From NCBI RefSeq assembly GCF_000002235.5, contig NW_022145596.1, forward strand, positions 28,681,867-28,745,866: a stretch of DNA of 64,000 nt, written 5' to 3'. The position numbers and the translations under genes were made by a program. The stretch's first letter is position 1. The number at the start of each line of letters is the position of its first letter. The notes beneath the pieces are model-generated. The model was not told the DNA's origin and made no database searches. It worked only from the letters and a program-made list of their open reading frames with translations. Positions 32,281 to 43,659 of this stretch are shown piece after piece. The DNA comes from Strongylocentrotus purpuratus (lineage: Eukaryota; Echinodermata; Echinoidea; Camarodonta; Strongylocentrotidae).

Positions 32281-32415
32281 GATTCTCAGATCTGATATAC
32301 GCGATTCTCAGTGAGGGATATAATGAAGAGGATGTAACATGAGTCAGATGAAACTTCAGCATCTGTACAGCTATACTGCACCTCTGTGAATGAGGATCGA
32401 ACCTATGTGCCACCA

Positions 32416-32429
32416 CTTCATATAGTCAC
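32416..32429 (-). promoter_or_regulatory. TATA-like box of A3
   Basis: Minus strand GTGACTATATGAAG with the initiator-like GGTTCGATCCTC downstream. The next bases upstream are the deletion junction of the fragment at 32436-32574, so distal promoter sequence of A3 is missing. Confidence 0.45.
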
Positions 32430-32435
32430 TTTAGA

Positions 32436-32574
32436 GGTTTAATTGACAAGTCAGATTTACTTGCTGGCCAATCAACGCATGTTTTTCAATCATTCTGCCT
32501 TGTCCTTCTGCATTCAAACACGTCTGGATCCCAAGCAAAAGGACTAAAAACAAACGAAATGAGATATTAGCCAT
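32436..32574 (-). pseudogene. Type A fragment: signal peptide and first Ig1 strand only
   Basis: MANISFRLFLVLLLGIQTCL through QQVNLTCQLN, then a direct jump at about 32436 into spacer DNA. A deletion removed the rest of this gene and its spacer up to the promoter of A3. Confidence 0.75.
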
Positions 32575-33254
32575 CATTCTCAGATCTAATATACGTGATT
32601 CACAGTAAAGAATAGAATGAAGGTGATGTAACATGAGACAGATGAAACTTCAACATCTGTACAGGTATATTGCACCTCTGTGAATGATGATTGAACTAAT
32701 AATAGAACCACTTCATATAGTCACTGTTGAGTCCCGAAAAAAAAAAGAATGGTCAGATTATGTGCGCCAAGAGAGGGCGACCGCACTCTTTCTTTATTTG
32801 ACTCAATTTATAAGATCCGTTTGTAGTCGATAATCACAACGGGAAAGTGGGAGAAGGTGTTTTCCAAAAGTTTGAAAGGTAGATCAAACCATGTAGGTCC
32901 ATTTCAAACAAACTGTCAAAAATGCTTTCTCTTCCGTCAAGCAACACTATGATCTGGTGATGACGTAAATATCGACTTATATCTTGAGTAAAGGAATGTT
33001 TGGAGACCAGCATAGTGTACAAGCCTATCCCTAATACGTGAAACAATCAAAACCATTACATACATTTTGAGCGATTAGATTACTTATTGGCTAAACTACA
33101 AGAACGGAGATTGGGGATTGGGAGGGGGAATGCATCCCCACTGACAAGTTTCAGGGGAATCGCCCATTCCCGGGGAAATTTGAGAAAATTAAAAAAAAAT
33201 TACAGAAGTACAACAGCAAATAAATTAAGTAATGCAACAGGTTTAATATCATCA
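32575..33254. other. Array spacer; no gene
   Basis: TGACGTAA at 32961-32968; the G run is short and broken. Close to 12060-12700. Confidence 0.55.
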
Positions 33255-34090
33255 TTATAGACTGTAATAATCCAGAATGCATGAAGACATGGTAAGTAGT
33301 AGATGAGTATTGGTAGATTCCTCTGTTTCAAGATCGTTTCTTTCACTCGTACTGAGGATGACCGTGGCGTACTCTGGTGTCGTTTGGGTTTGTTCATCGT
33401 CCGATGTTCTAGGAATGGTGGATACTTCATGCGTACTTCCGGATCTATACCCCAACCAGAATCCACACACTGCATTGGTGATTAGCCACAGAACAAGGAA
33501 TAATAATATCAACACTAAGTAAAGCATTATGGGCAGTAACAGTTGGTGTTGGATCTTCAGAATTCAATTCATTGTTGTCTCCAGAAATTTTCGAGATTAC
33601 GGTGAATAGAACCCAATCATACATTATTTTGTTTGTCTGGAAGTCATCCCCTTTTGTTCGACACACCACCACTTCCCCGACATCTCGTTCAGATATAATT
33701 ATATACCTCTTATCAGCAGAGATCGCCCTCCCTCTCGAACCCATGAACGATTCTTAAAGTTTTCTTTTCTGCCATCTGAACTGTAAAAAAGCCAGTGATC
33801 GACATCTGATTCATCGTCGCATTCGACAATGATATCATTTCCTTCTACAATATATTGCGCTTTAATGATATTTGGGGATGTGCAAGATCGCGTTATATCA
33901 ATATACGGAAAATATGCGTTGCAGGAAGCGTGAAAGTTGTTGAAATCGTCAAAGCAGATAAAGCTGTGATACTAGGAAATAACCACCGGAAATAATCAAG
34001 AAAACTTAGTCCAATTCAATCCAATGTCAAATTGACATCGAGCTCACCCGAGTTTATTTCGCATGATAATGTCATACTGCTGACTCCTTT
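33255..34090 (-). pseudogene. Truncated type A copy with the shared 5' deletion
   Basis: Open tail and helix frame 33255-33527 (LVLILLFLVLWLITNAVCG, TPEYATVIL). Ig3 lies upstream in more than one frame (33530-33860), and part of Ig2 continues to about 34085, where it meets the initiator region. Partner of the copy at 2438-3025 in the segmental duplication; tail sequence is close to 1242-1876. Confidence 0.72.
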
Positions 34091-34130
34091 TTGAATAATG
34101 ATTGAACCAATAATAGCATCACTCCATATA

Positions 34131-35533
34131 GTCACTGATGAGCTCGAAGAAGAAGAATGGTGAGATTATGCGCACCAAGAGAGGGCGGGCGCATTATTTC
34201 ATGATAAACTGTAAGCAAAACGGGAAGGCGAGAGAAGGTGTTTCCTTAAAGTTTGACAATTCATGTAGATTAAACGAACCGTCATTTTGTGTTAGACAGG
34301 CCCAGTCCAAATAGTCATTCGCAAAACTGCACTGTAGAACACAACATTTGTAATATGGTATATCAGCTGGTACAATCCAAGAGGCTCTTTTGTGTTACAA
34401 AAACAAACAAACAAGTGTTCGGCTTTCACAATATCATATTTTTGTTAATCGATTTGAAATAACGGGTATTATATTGTATGAGCCAGTCAAATATCTATAT
34501 ATAAAAAAAAAAAAGTTATTTTATGGTGTAAACAAAATAAAAACATAAAACAAATAATCCATAGTATGGCTCGTGTGTATTTTAACTCCAAGTTCAATTT
34601 CCTTTGTATTTGTCACCTTTATTTAGTACAGGGCCTCTCAGGAAATCAGTTTTAATAGAAGGAGAGTTACCCTGTTAAAATCAAACGCAAATAAATGAAT
34701 AGATAAAGAAACGCTTTTTCTATTTTCGATCCGCACTAAGATGACGTAAAATTCGACATGCATCGTTAACAATGGACACTTTGGAGACCAGCATAGTCCA
34801 CGAGCCTATCCGTCATAAGTAAAACAATCAAGACCATCACATTTATTTTGATATCTTTACGTTACCTATAATACAATCTACAAGAGCAGAGATCGGGGGG
34901 GGGGCACGTCCCCACAGAAAACGTTCAGGAAAATCGCACACCCCCGTGGAATTTGAAAAAAACGAAAAGAAAAAGTATAACGAAAAACAAGTAAGACATG
35001 CAATTTGATTATAAACATGATTATGCGCTGGATTGTTCAAGAACGTATAAAAGACACGGTAAGGTACCCCCCCCCCCCAAAAAAAAAATATCATTTGGTT
35101 GTCCTCGATTGCTTTCTGGAGTAGGGGCGGGCGGGGGATTTTTTTTAATTTTTTTTTATAAAGTCATTTTTGTTTTGTTCTTTCTTTAATTTTATTTTTG
35201 TTCCCATTTTTTTTGAAATTTTTCTTTTCCATTAAAAAAATCATATAGGATGTCAAGCATTTAAACCAACGAAGTCAATACAAAACTTTAATATTACAAA
35301 AGACTAGTTTAATATCATCTTTTTAACATAGGCCTATGTACAATGAATATCAAGACCAAAGGCACAGAAAGTATTTTTGGCTTTAAAATAAAGCACCTTT
35401 TAAAATGAGTTTAAGAATGCTCAGAACCTGATTTGAATGAACGGCATTTTAAAATAAATAGACATAGAAAAATAAAAATGGCAAGTTAAAGGATTGCATG
35501 CTGAAAAGACCAAACTGGCAATGGGACGCATTT
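34131..35533. other. Array spacer, partner of 3060-4630; no gene
   Basis: TGACGTAA at 34742-34749 and G run at 34895-34904. Differs from its partner by small indels and homopolymer length. Confidence 0.65.
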
Positions 35534-36913
35534 TTATCCTTGCAAAATGCATAAAATGGTATATTTAGCGTTTAAAATTGCTCCCCCCCCGCCAAAAAAA
35601 TAATTATACAAAAATACGAGCGGCCCGAAAATGACGAGCGGGCGGTCGAGAACAACCAAATGAGTTTTTTTGTTAGACTTAGTAGTAGATTCCTCCGTAT
35701 TGAGATCGTTTCTTCCTATCGAACTGAGGATGACCATGGCGTAGTCTGGTGTCGTTTGGGTTCGTTCATCGTCCGATATTCTAGGAATGGTGGATACTTC
35801 GTGTGTATTTCTGGATCTACACTCAAACCAGACTCCACACACTGCAGTGGTGATAAACCACAGAGAGATAAATAACAACGTTAAAACCAAGTGAGGATTA
35901 TGAGCACTAGGAATGGGTGCTGGATCTTCAGAATTCGAAATGTTAATGTCTCCTGAAATTTCCGAGATTACCATGAACCCAATGGTATCTTTGTTGGTCT
36001 GGTTGTCATCTCCTTCGGTTTGACACACCACCACTTTCCCGACATCTTGTTCAGATATTTCCCGTATCAGCAGTAATCGCCTTCCTTCTCGAATCCATGA
36101 ACGATCCTCAATATCTTCTTCTATTCCATCTGTACTGTAGAAACGCCAGTGATCGACATCCGATTCATCGTCGCATTCGACAATGATATCATTTCCTTCA
36201 ACAATGTATTGCGCTTTTATGATATTTGGGTAGGTGCAAAATCGCGTTATATCAATATCTGGAAAATATGCCTTACATGAAGCATTACGAGTGTTATTGA
36301 AATCGTCAAAGTAGAGAGTTTTAGCTTTGATACTTTTAGATGGCCCGAGGGAATCATCAGGAATATTTAGTCCAATTCCTTCCAATGTCAAACTGACATC
36401 GAGTCCCCCTGAGTTTACCTCACATGCTAATGTTATACTGCCGACTCCGTTTTCATCACTATGCGGGGATGTGACAGTACAGTTGGGTATGATATTCCGT
36501 GGGTCAGTTGATTTTACAGAATATCCCTGCAGAATATTATTCCCTAACTTACACTTAAAATAAAGTTCATTATCATACAATCGTGTTATAGTTAGTGACA
36601 GAGCTGAGGCATCGTTACTCCGCGTTGCTTGAAGATTTAAGTTACTATAAACTGAACCCAAACCCGGGTTAGCAATATAAGATGTGCACTGACCGTCCTG
36701 ATTATACTCGCAGGTGTATATATCAGGGAAGTAGTTTTCAGTGAACCTATAAAGCCAGGTAACATCTTCAGTGGAGTTTAGAAAACATGTCAAATTCACT
36801 TGCTGGCCAATCAACGCATATTTGGCAATTATTCCGCCTTGTCCTTCTGCATACAACCAAGACTGGATCCCAAACAACAGGCCTAAAAACGAACGATACG
36901 AGATATTAGCCAT
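35534..36913 (-). CDS. Type A three-Ig transmembrane receptor A4, intact
   Basis: Single frame of 459 residues, the duplicate of A1. The first 182 residues differ from A1 at one position (D50 for G50). Beyond that there are about 28 differences over roughly 230 residues, in late Ig2, Ig3, helix and tail. Architecture is as in A1: signal peptide, Ig1-Ig3, membrane helix (LVLTLLFISLWFITTAVCG), tail with TTPDYAMV. Without the MITE found in A1 the frame runs about 50 codons further into spacer sequence (KSNKKTHLVVLDRPL...), including a second hydrophobic stretch. Whether this extension is part of the native protein is uncertain. Confidence 0.85.
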   Translation of the reverse strand: MANISYRSFLGLLFGIQSWLYAEGQGGIIAKYALIGQQVNLTCFLNSTEDVTWLYRFTENYFPDIYTCEYNQDGQCTSYIANPGLGSVYSNLNLQATRSNDASALSLTITRLYDNELYFKCKLGNNILQGYSVKSTDPRNIIPNCTVTSPHSDENGVGSITLACEVNSGGLDVSLTLEGIGLNIPDDSLGPSKSIKAKTLYFDDFNNTRNASCKAYFPDIDITRFCTYPNIIKAQYIVEGNDIIVECDDESDVDHWRFYSTDGIEEDIEDRSWIREGRRLLLIREISEQDVGKVVVCQTEGDDNQTNKDTIGFMVISEISGDINISNSEDPAPIPSAHNPHLVLTLLFISLWFITTAVCGVWFECRSRNTHEVSTIPRISDDERTQTTPDYAMVILSSIGRNDLNTEESTTKSNKKTHLVVLDRPLVIFGPLVFLYNYFFGGGGAILNAKYTILCILQG

Positions 36914-36929
36914 GATTCTCAGATCTAAT

Positions 36930-37436
36930 ATACGGGATTCACAGTCAGGAATATAATAAAGATGATGTAACGTGAGTCAGATGTAATTTCAGTATCTGTA
37001 CAGGTATACTGCAAAGCTGTGAATGATTATTGAACCAATGTAGCACCATTTCATATAATCACTGTTGAGGCTCGAAGAAGAAGAATTATGAGATTATGTG
37101 CACCAAGAGAGGGCGGTCGAACTCTTTTCTTGATTTGACTAAATGTATAAGTTCCGTTTGTAAACGGTAATCACAACTTGAAGGCGAGAGAAGCTGTTTC
37201 AAAAATGTTTCATAAACAGGTCAAACCATCTGTCAGTAATGTTCTCTATTGTCCAGCCACACTGTAATCTGATGACGACGTAAAGATCGTCGGACTTTAT
37301 CTTGAGTAAAAAAGGGTTAAGAGACCAGCATAGTCTACAAGCCCATCCCGCATTAGTCACACAATCAAGACCATGAGTTAGATTTTGATCCCTCTAAGTT
37401 ACTTATTATCCGATCTACAAGATCGGAGAAGGGTGA
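36930..37436. other. Array spacer with A4 promoter; no gene
   Basis: TATA-like site (minus GTGATTATATGAAA) at 37049-37062; variant TGACGACGTAAAG near 37270. Partner of 6215-6720. Confidence 0.6.
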
Positions 37437-38593
37437 GGGGGGGGGGGGGGGGTGGCGTACTCTGGTGTCGTTTGGGTTTGTTCATCGTCCGATGTTTTAG
37501 GAGTGGTGGATACGTCATGAAACCCTCTGGGTCTACACCCCAACCAGACTCCAAACAAGGTTGTAGTTATCAGCCACAGGGTGAGAAAAAGCAATGCTGG
37601 CACGAAGAAAACACTATTATTATTTGACGCTGTAGTAGGAATCTGCAGTGTTGCTTTGTCATCCGTGTTCTCGTTGACCAAGGTACTAATCGTTGTATAC
37701 CCAATCATGGATTTGCTGCCATCCCTATATGTTCTACATTCCACCACCTTGTTTTCAAGGTCATTGGAAGGTACCTCACGTATCAGGAGTGATCGTCCTA
37801 CATCTCGAGTCCATGATGTATTCTTTACGTCTATTTTACTCCCATCTGAATCATAGACAATCCAGGTTACTTCGGAATTTGATTCAACATCGCACCTGAT
37901 TGCAATATCATTCCCTTCGATCGTTTTTTCGATGTTAACTGCTTTGGGGTACTGGCAAGATCGATTTAAAGTTGTTCGTGTACCAGGAACAGATAATACA
38001 CACACAGCATTTGTAATGTTCAGGAATGTGTCGTAATCAAGATTCTCTATGATATTAGGAGAAAACAACGGTTTTGATGAATTTGGTTTCCCAGTTCCTT
38101 CTATTTCAAAATCGGCATCCAATATCTCCCCTTGTGAGAAAGTGGTTTCACATGACAATGTAACTTGTAAGTCTCCATCTTGACTGGATACTGCCACCTT
38201 ACACACTGGATCTGTAATATCATCTGGATTAACAAAGGTAATACTGTAGGTCCGTAGTTCATCTCCCGATTGTTCGCAACTATACGTTTCCACGGATAAC
38301 TCCGGTTTTAAAAAAGAGATTACAGACAAATTTCCATTCCAAGACGCTGTAAAATCAGAACTAGGGAGCACAGCTGTATTAGGCATACATTGACTTTTCA
38401 CCGCAACATCGCATATAAAGATATCAGTTTTGTCACCTTGACTTGTTGTAATTGACCAATAAATTCTCATGGAAGAGTTTGGTTGACACGTTAGACTCGC
38501 ACGCTTATCGATTGTCACTATGTTTATAACTTCGCCTAGCAACATCGGGAGTGAGCTATGAATAAGTATTAGAAGCAGTGGAATCGTCGCCAT
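37415..38593 (-). CDS. Type B three-Ig transmembrane receptor B2, tail fused to G run
   Basis: Single frame of 392 residues, duplicate of B1. Signal peptide MATIPLLLILIHSSL, Ig1 (TCQPNSS, YWSI, variable segment around IFICDVAVKSQC), Ig2 (four Cys), Ig3 (IRCDVE, VTWIVY, KVVEC), helix (LLFLTLWLITTTLFGVW), tail. After TPEYAT the frame enters the spacer G run (37437-37452; C run on the coding strand), giving PPPPPHPSPIL. Comparison with B1 shows a deletion of about 330 bp joining the run to the tail, so the family VIL sequence and the old stop are lost. The tyrosine remains but its +3 hydrophobic residue is now Pro. Ectodomain intact; signalling or trafficking through the motif may be altered. 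Confidence 0.82.
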   Translation of the reverse strand: MATIPLLLILIHSSLPMLLGEVINIVTIDKRASLTCQPNSSMRIYWSITTSQGDKTDIFICDVAVKSQCMPNTAVLPSSDFTASWNGNLSVISFLKPELSVETYSCEQSGDELRTYSITFVNPDDITDPVCKVAVSSQDGDLQVTLSCETTFSQGEILDADFEIEGTGKPNSSKPLFSPNIIENLDYDTFLNITNAVCVLSVPGTRTTLNRSCQYPKAVNIEKTIEGNDIAIRCDVESNSEVTWIVYDSDGSKIDVKNTSWTRDVGRSLLIREVPSNDLENKVVECRTYRDGSKSMIGYTTISTLVNENTDDKATLQIPTTASNNNSVFFVPALLFLTLWLITTTLFGVWLGCRPRGFHDVSTTPKTSDDEQTQTTPEYATPPPPPHPSPIL

Positions 38594-39299
38594 GTCCTTT
38601 AGAATTTAACAAACATTAACAATGCTCACTCTAACTTCTCTATTCACACATAACAGGATGACTGTGCTCTTGAATATGTTTAGTGCAAAGTTCTGGTCAA
38701 AGATTCCGATACGTAGAATAAACACTGTTTCCGCGTATACCGTTGATCAGTACAGGTCAAGCTAGGAAAACAATATTATCCAGGTTCTCCAGAAGTTTGT
38801 AAACCGATTCCAACCACACATTCGAGCCTACCCTGTTAATAGCTTCTTGGATCTCTATATATCTCAAAATATAAGAAGCGCAGTATAATGTAGGTACATT
38901 TGTTCAGTAATCTACATTTGAGAATGAAGCGAGCTATTTATATGGAGAGCACTCGTGTAAATGGCGTGCACAGTCGTATGCGCTCATGTGTAACACACGC
39001 CTTATACTTTGATCTTGGGCATACATCCTTTCGTAGATGGCGAATACAATCTGAATTTGAAAGGTTTCATGGAGTCCGAGTATGCTTTTGATTATCTGAA
39101 ACGAAAGGGCCAGATTAACCGAGAATGGTAATGGTTTCTTCGTTAAAGATTTGTTTTCTTTGTTAAATTTTGCAGTCCGAAGGCAGAAATTTTTACAATC
39201 AAAAATGCATATCAATACTCATGCATACTGATTACAGACATAAATATAAAAGAGGGAAATAGGACAGAGAGATAGATAGATAATAATAATAATAATAAT
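38594..39299. other. Promoter region of B2 and spacer; no gene
   Basis: TATA box (minus GAGATATATAGAGATCC) at about 38853-38866. The empty site for the element at 8623-9017 is at about 38965. Ends in (TAA)n at 39282-39300. Confidence 0.55.
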
Positions 39300-39413
39300 A
39301 ATCGACATCGAGTTCATTCGAATTTACTTCACATGATAGTACTGCCGACTCCGTTTGCATTACTTCTGGACAATATAACACTGCAGTTGGGTACGATATT
39401 CCGTGGGTCAATT

Positions 39414-39634
39414 GCTTTTTGGGTGGTCGTCTCAACAAATCCACATGGTTTTTTATGGCCACCCAATTCCAATAATGCTGTATCTTATGTTGTTATCTGA
39501 TGTATCACTTGATAGTTTTATCATTTTTTTACCTTATTTTGTATTCTTGATCGATGTATACTCTTATTCTGTCATGATTGTATTTTGTTTTGTATATTTT
39601 ATTGGAATTGAATAAACTAAACTTGAACTTGAAA
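39414..39634 (+). mobile_element. LINE 3'-end fragment
   Basis: Not present in paralogous Ig2 sequence. It ends ATTGAATAAACTAAACTTG followed by AACTTGAA, a 3' end typical of short CR1/L2-like LINE fragments. Non-coding. Confidence 0.5.
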
Positions 39635-39682
39635 TTTTATCGATTATTCCTGCAAAATATCATTCCCCAACTTACAATTTAA

Positions 39683-40224
39683 AGGGATAGTTGAGTTCTG
39701 TTGCAGAGGGCGCTACACAAAATATTTTTTTGTGAGATGATGAAAAACTGAGTGTCAAATACGAAAGAACATAATATTTAAATGACAAAAACATCTTTGT
39801 TTGATTCAAAATCGGTTCAGAGACGACTGAAATATAACGATTTTTAATATCTGTGTATCACCACAAAATATTAGATATTTTGAAAAATTTGAAAAAAACC
39901 GTTGAAAAAAAGGAAATAACGCCTTTTACGTCGTATTTCAGCCAATGCCGATGTTGGATTTTTTGTTGGCATTTTCGTGTTGCTAATATTTCCCACAATT
40001 AGCTGGCTCATGTATTGTTATTTTTAATTATATAATTAATTAACGGTCACCGTGCTTTTTTTAAAGTGGAGCTGAATTGGTATGATCGTATTGGCTAAAT
40101 TTCACACATTTCATAGCAATTATAGGCTCTAAAAGGGCACTATAAATGTCATAGATAAGAATAAGAGCAATAAACATGCAATTTGAAGGCATTTGCGATC
40201 TGAAAACAGAACTCAACTATCCCT
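39683..40224. mobile_element. MITE with TTAA target duplication
   Basis: Inverted ends AGGGATAGTTGAGTTCTGTT flanked by TTAA at 39679-39682 and 40225-40228; 542 bp, AT-rich, non-coding. TTAA with AGG ends points to Kolobok, or less likely piggyBac. Confidence 0.75.
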
Positions 40225-40619
40225 TTAAATCAAGCCTCTTTGCATCGGCTAGTTTGAGTGAAAGAGTGGAAGTCTTATTTTTCTTACTTGCTTCAATAGG
40301 ATAACATCTGCGAAAAACAATAATCCCAATATCATCAGCACTAATAAATTGGCATCAATTATTCCGACAGGTGTAGATGTTATCAAAAACGTTTCGTCCA
40401 ATATAATACAACTAAGTAACATCTTTAGTAGAGTTCAAGTGACGAGTCAAATGTTATCCTGATCATTAATGCATATTTTAAAAATAATTTTGCCTTGCCC
40501 TTCTGCATACAACCAAGACTGAACCCCAAGCGAATTCCCGACAAAAAATAAGTAAAGACATGCAGCACGATTATTACCATGATTATGCGAAGGAATGTTT
40601 CACAATGCATAAAGCACAT

Positions 40620-41525
40620 GGGAATGGGTAGATGCGAATAGGAAAATTCCTTACCATGAGGATAGTTTCTTCTATCTGAACTGAGGATGACCGTGGCGTA
40701 TTCGGGTGTCTTCAATATCTTCTTTTCTTCCATCTGAGCTATAGAAACGCAAATAATTGACATCTGATTCATCGTCGCATTCGATAATGATATCATTTCT
40801 CTCAACAATGTATCGCGCTTTTTATTATATTTGGGAAGGTGCAAGATCGCGTTATGTCAATATCGGGAAAAGATACCTTGCAGGAAGCGTTATGAACGTT
40901 GTTGAAATCGTCAAAGTAGAGAGTTTTGGATTTGTTACTTTGAGATGACACAGGGGCATCATCAAGAATGTTTAGTCCAATTTCTTCCAATGTCAAATTG
41001 ACATCGAGTTCACCCGAGTTTACTTCACATGATAAAGTCATTCCGCCGACTCCATTTTCGTCACTATGCGGGGATGTAATAATACAATTGGGAGTAATAT
41101 TACTTGGATGAATTGATTTTACCGAATATTCCCGCAAAATATTATTCCCTAACTTACACTTAAAATAAAGTTCATTTTCATATAATTGTGTTATTGTTAG
41201 TGACAGAACTGAGGTATCGTTAATTCGTGTTGCTTGACGATTTAAGTCACTTTAAACTGAACCCAAACCCAGATCATCAATACTTCTAGAAGATGTGCAC
41301 TGACCGTTCTAATTATAATCGCAGGTGTATATATCAGGGAAGTAGTTTTCATAAAACCTATATAGCCAATTAACATCTTCAGTCGAGTTTAAATAACATG
41401 TCAAACTTACTTGCCCGCCAATTAACGCATGTTTTTTCAATTATTCCGCCTTGTCCTTCTGCATATAACCAAGACTGGATCCCAAGCAAGAGGCCTAAAC
41501 ACAAACGAAATGAGATATTAGTCAT
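40620..41525 (-). pseudogene. Type A copy with Ig3-to-tail deletion
   Basis: Starts MTNISFRLCLGLLLGIQSW at 41525. An extra A shifts the frame after the signal peptide. Ig1 follows with stops, Ig2 is open (40802-41137), then half of Ig3. At about 40710 Ig3 is joined directly to the tail (KILKTPEYATVILSS), so the second half of Ig3, stalk and membrane helix are missing. Without the helix any product would not be a membrane receptor. Confidence 0.72.
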
Positions 41526-42083
41526 GATTCTCAGGTCTGATATACGTAATTCACAGTCAGAGATATCGAAGATGATGTAACATGAGTCAGATGAAATTCA
41601 GCATCTGTACAGCTGCACCTTACCTCTGAGATTGATGACTGAACCACTTTAGCACCACTTCATAATTATAGTAACTTTAGAGGTCCGAAAAAGAAGAATG
41701 GTGAGATTATGTGCGCCAAGAGAGGGCGGGCGCATTCTTTCTTGATTTGACTAAATGTATACGATCCGTTTGTAAACGGTAAGCACAACGGGAATGCGAA
41801 AGGTGTTTACCAACAGTTTGAAAAGTAGATCGAAAAAAGTGTCAGTATAACGCTTTCTCTACCGTCGCGCCGCACTATAGTCTAATGATGACGTAAATAT
41901 CAACTTATATCTGTAGTAATGAAAATGTTTGGAGACCAACATAGTGTACAAGCCTATCCCGAATAAGTGAACAAATCAAGACCAACACATCAATTTTGAC
42001 TGGTTTTAGTTACTTATTAGCAAATCTACAAGAGCGGAGATCGGGGGGGGGGGGGGGGGGGGGGGGGCAGACACGTCCTCACA
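41526..42083. other. Array spacer with CRE-like site and G run; no gene
   Basis: TGACGTAA at 41889-41896, G run 42043-42067. Confidence 0.6.
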
Positions 42084-43315
42084 TCAATTTCCAGAGGAAT
42101 CGCACAACCCTGCGCTGGATTGTTCAAGAATGTATAAAAGACGAGTAGATGAGTAGAAGATGAGAAATGGCAGATTCTTTGTATCAAGATCTTTTCTTCC
42201 ACTCATACTGAGGATGACCGTGGCGTACTCTGGTGTCGTTTGGGTTTGTTCATCGTCCGATGTTCTAGGAATGGTGGATACTTCATGTGTACTTCCGGAT
42301 CTATACCCCAACCAGAATCCACACAATGCATTGGTGATTAGCCAAAGAACAAGAAATTAAAATATTAAAACAAAGTAGGCATTAATGGCAGTAGGATTGG
42401 ATGTTCGATCTTCAGAATTAGATGTATTGTTGTCTCCAGTATATTTCGAGATTGCGGTGAAACTAATGGCACCATTATTGGTCGGGTTGTCATCTCCTAT
42501 TTCCCGACATCTTGTTCAGATATATCCCTTATCAGCAGTGATTGCCCCCCCCCCTCTCGAATTCATGAACGATTCTTAATATCTTCCTTTCTCCCGTATA
42601 AATCCATGAGAAACCAATCGACATCATATTCAACTTCACATTCGATGACGATTTCATTTCCTTCACTGGTATATCGGTTTTTTGAAAAGTTTGGGTAGGT
42701 ACAAGATCGTGTTTCATCAATATCTGGAAAGTACATTTCGCAGTAAGCATCATGGATGTTGTTGAAATGTTCAAAGGGAATGGTTCCGTTGATACCATGA
42801 GATGAGCGACTAATCGAAAAGTTATTTCGCCCAAATCCTTTAAGCGTTAGGTTAGCTTCTAGTGTCTCTTGGAACGTAAATTCACATGAAAATGTGATGT
42901 GAGGATCACCATTTATACTAATACTTTGCAGTGTGACATTGCAATATTGGGCAATATTTGTTGTATCAATCAGTGATATAGTGAACGTTTTCTCGACACC
43001 ATTCTCTTGCCTACACTGAAAAATCTGTTCCTTTTCGAGAGGGATTAGCGAGAGAACAGAAACGTCGTTATTTCGATTCGCTTGTAGATTTCCATCAATA
43101 TAGGGAGCTATTTCGCACTGGCCAATGGAACTGGCACGGCATGTGTAAAGTGTTCTAAAAGCAGTCTTCGTATTTGCCACAGACCAAGTCACGTCTTGCG
43201 TAGACTTTATGTCACATTTCAGGTAAACCCGTCGACCAGTCGTCATTATTCTCTCTTGTGCTATTGCACAAGGTAAGATGAACAAAACAGCGAGTATGAA
43301 TAATTTACAGGCCAT
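42084..43315 (-). pseudogene. Type C three-Ig receptor, copy 2, about three lesions
   Basis: Starts MACKLFILAVLFILPCAIAQ at 43315. Open for 250 residues: signal peptide, Ig1 (LKCDIKS, DVTW, YTC, GQC, FQC), Ig2 (YCNVTL, SCEFTF, AYCEM, RSCTY) and the first half of Ig3 (IECEVEY, DVDWFLMD). A TGA at 42563 replaces the Trp of RSW; just after it a C/G run shifts the frame; the helix region (VLWLITNALCGFW) has one further stop near 42360. The tail keeps TPEYATVIL. It is the best preserved type C copy and shows that type C once shared the A-type helix and tail. The lesions are few, so a functional allele elsewhere is possible. Confidence 0.75.
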
Positions 43316-43659
43316 GGTTTGGAAAGTCGATCATCGCATATCAAGAGTGATTACTAATCGACACCCGTCGTGCGGAATATACGCTCTATCTGGAATATCC
43401 AGTTCAAAGTGTTTCGAATAGCTCGTCCATATCCCTCCTAATGATGTGAGATGGCGTACTGTACATAGCATTCAGATGAAACTGCATGCATGTCTTGATC
43501 TGGTGATCAACGCACTATAGCACCACTCGTGATTGCACCAAGAGAGGGCGTCCGCCCAGTAAGCATTATGGATGGCGTAATAATGTCGACTTGCATCGTG
43601 AGTGATGGAGCGGAGTTTGCGAGCCTATATCCCACATGTGTCAAACAATCAAACCAGAG
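43316..43659. other. Upstream region of type C; no gene
   Basis: Partner of 17545-17828. Carries the CACCAAGAGAGGGCG block near 43538 and the empty site of the composite element at about 43610. Confidence 0.55.

Larger units (their letters stand above)
39300..40530 (-). pseudogene. Type A relic (Ig1 and part of Ig2) split by two insertions
   Basis: Signal peptide/Ig1 sequence at 40229-40530 and 39637-39682 and Ig2 at 39300-39413 (LSCEVNSNELDV), with stops. A LINE tail (39414-39634) and a TTAA-flanked MITE (39683-40224) interrupt it. Confidence 0.65.

Noticed and set aside
2419-33300. Plus-strand ATGGTAAGTAG, a good splice donor, downstream of many receptor genes
   Set aside because: It is on the strand opposite to the genes and no plus-strand exon or acceptor accompanies it.
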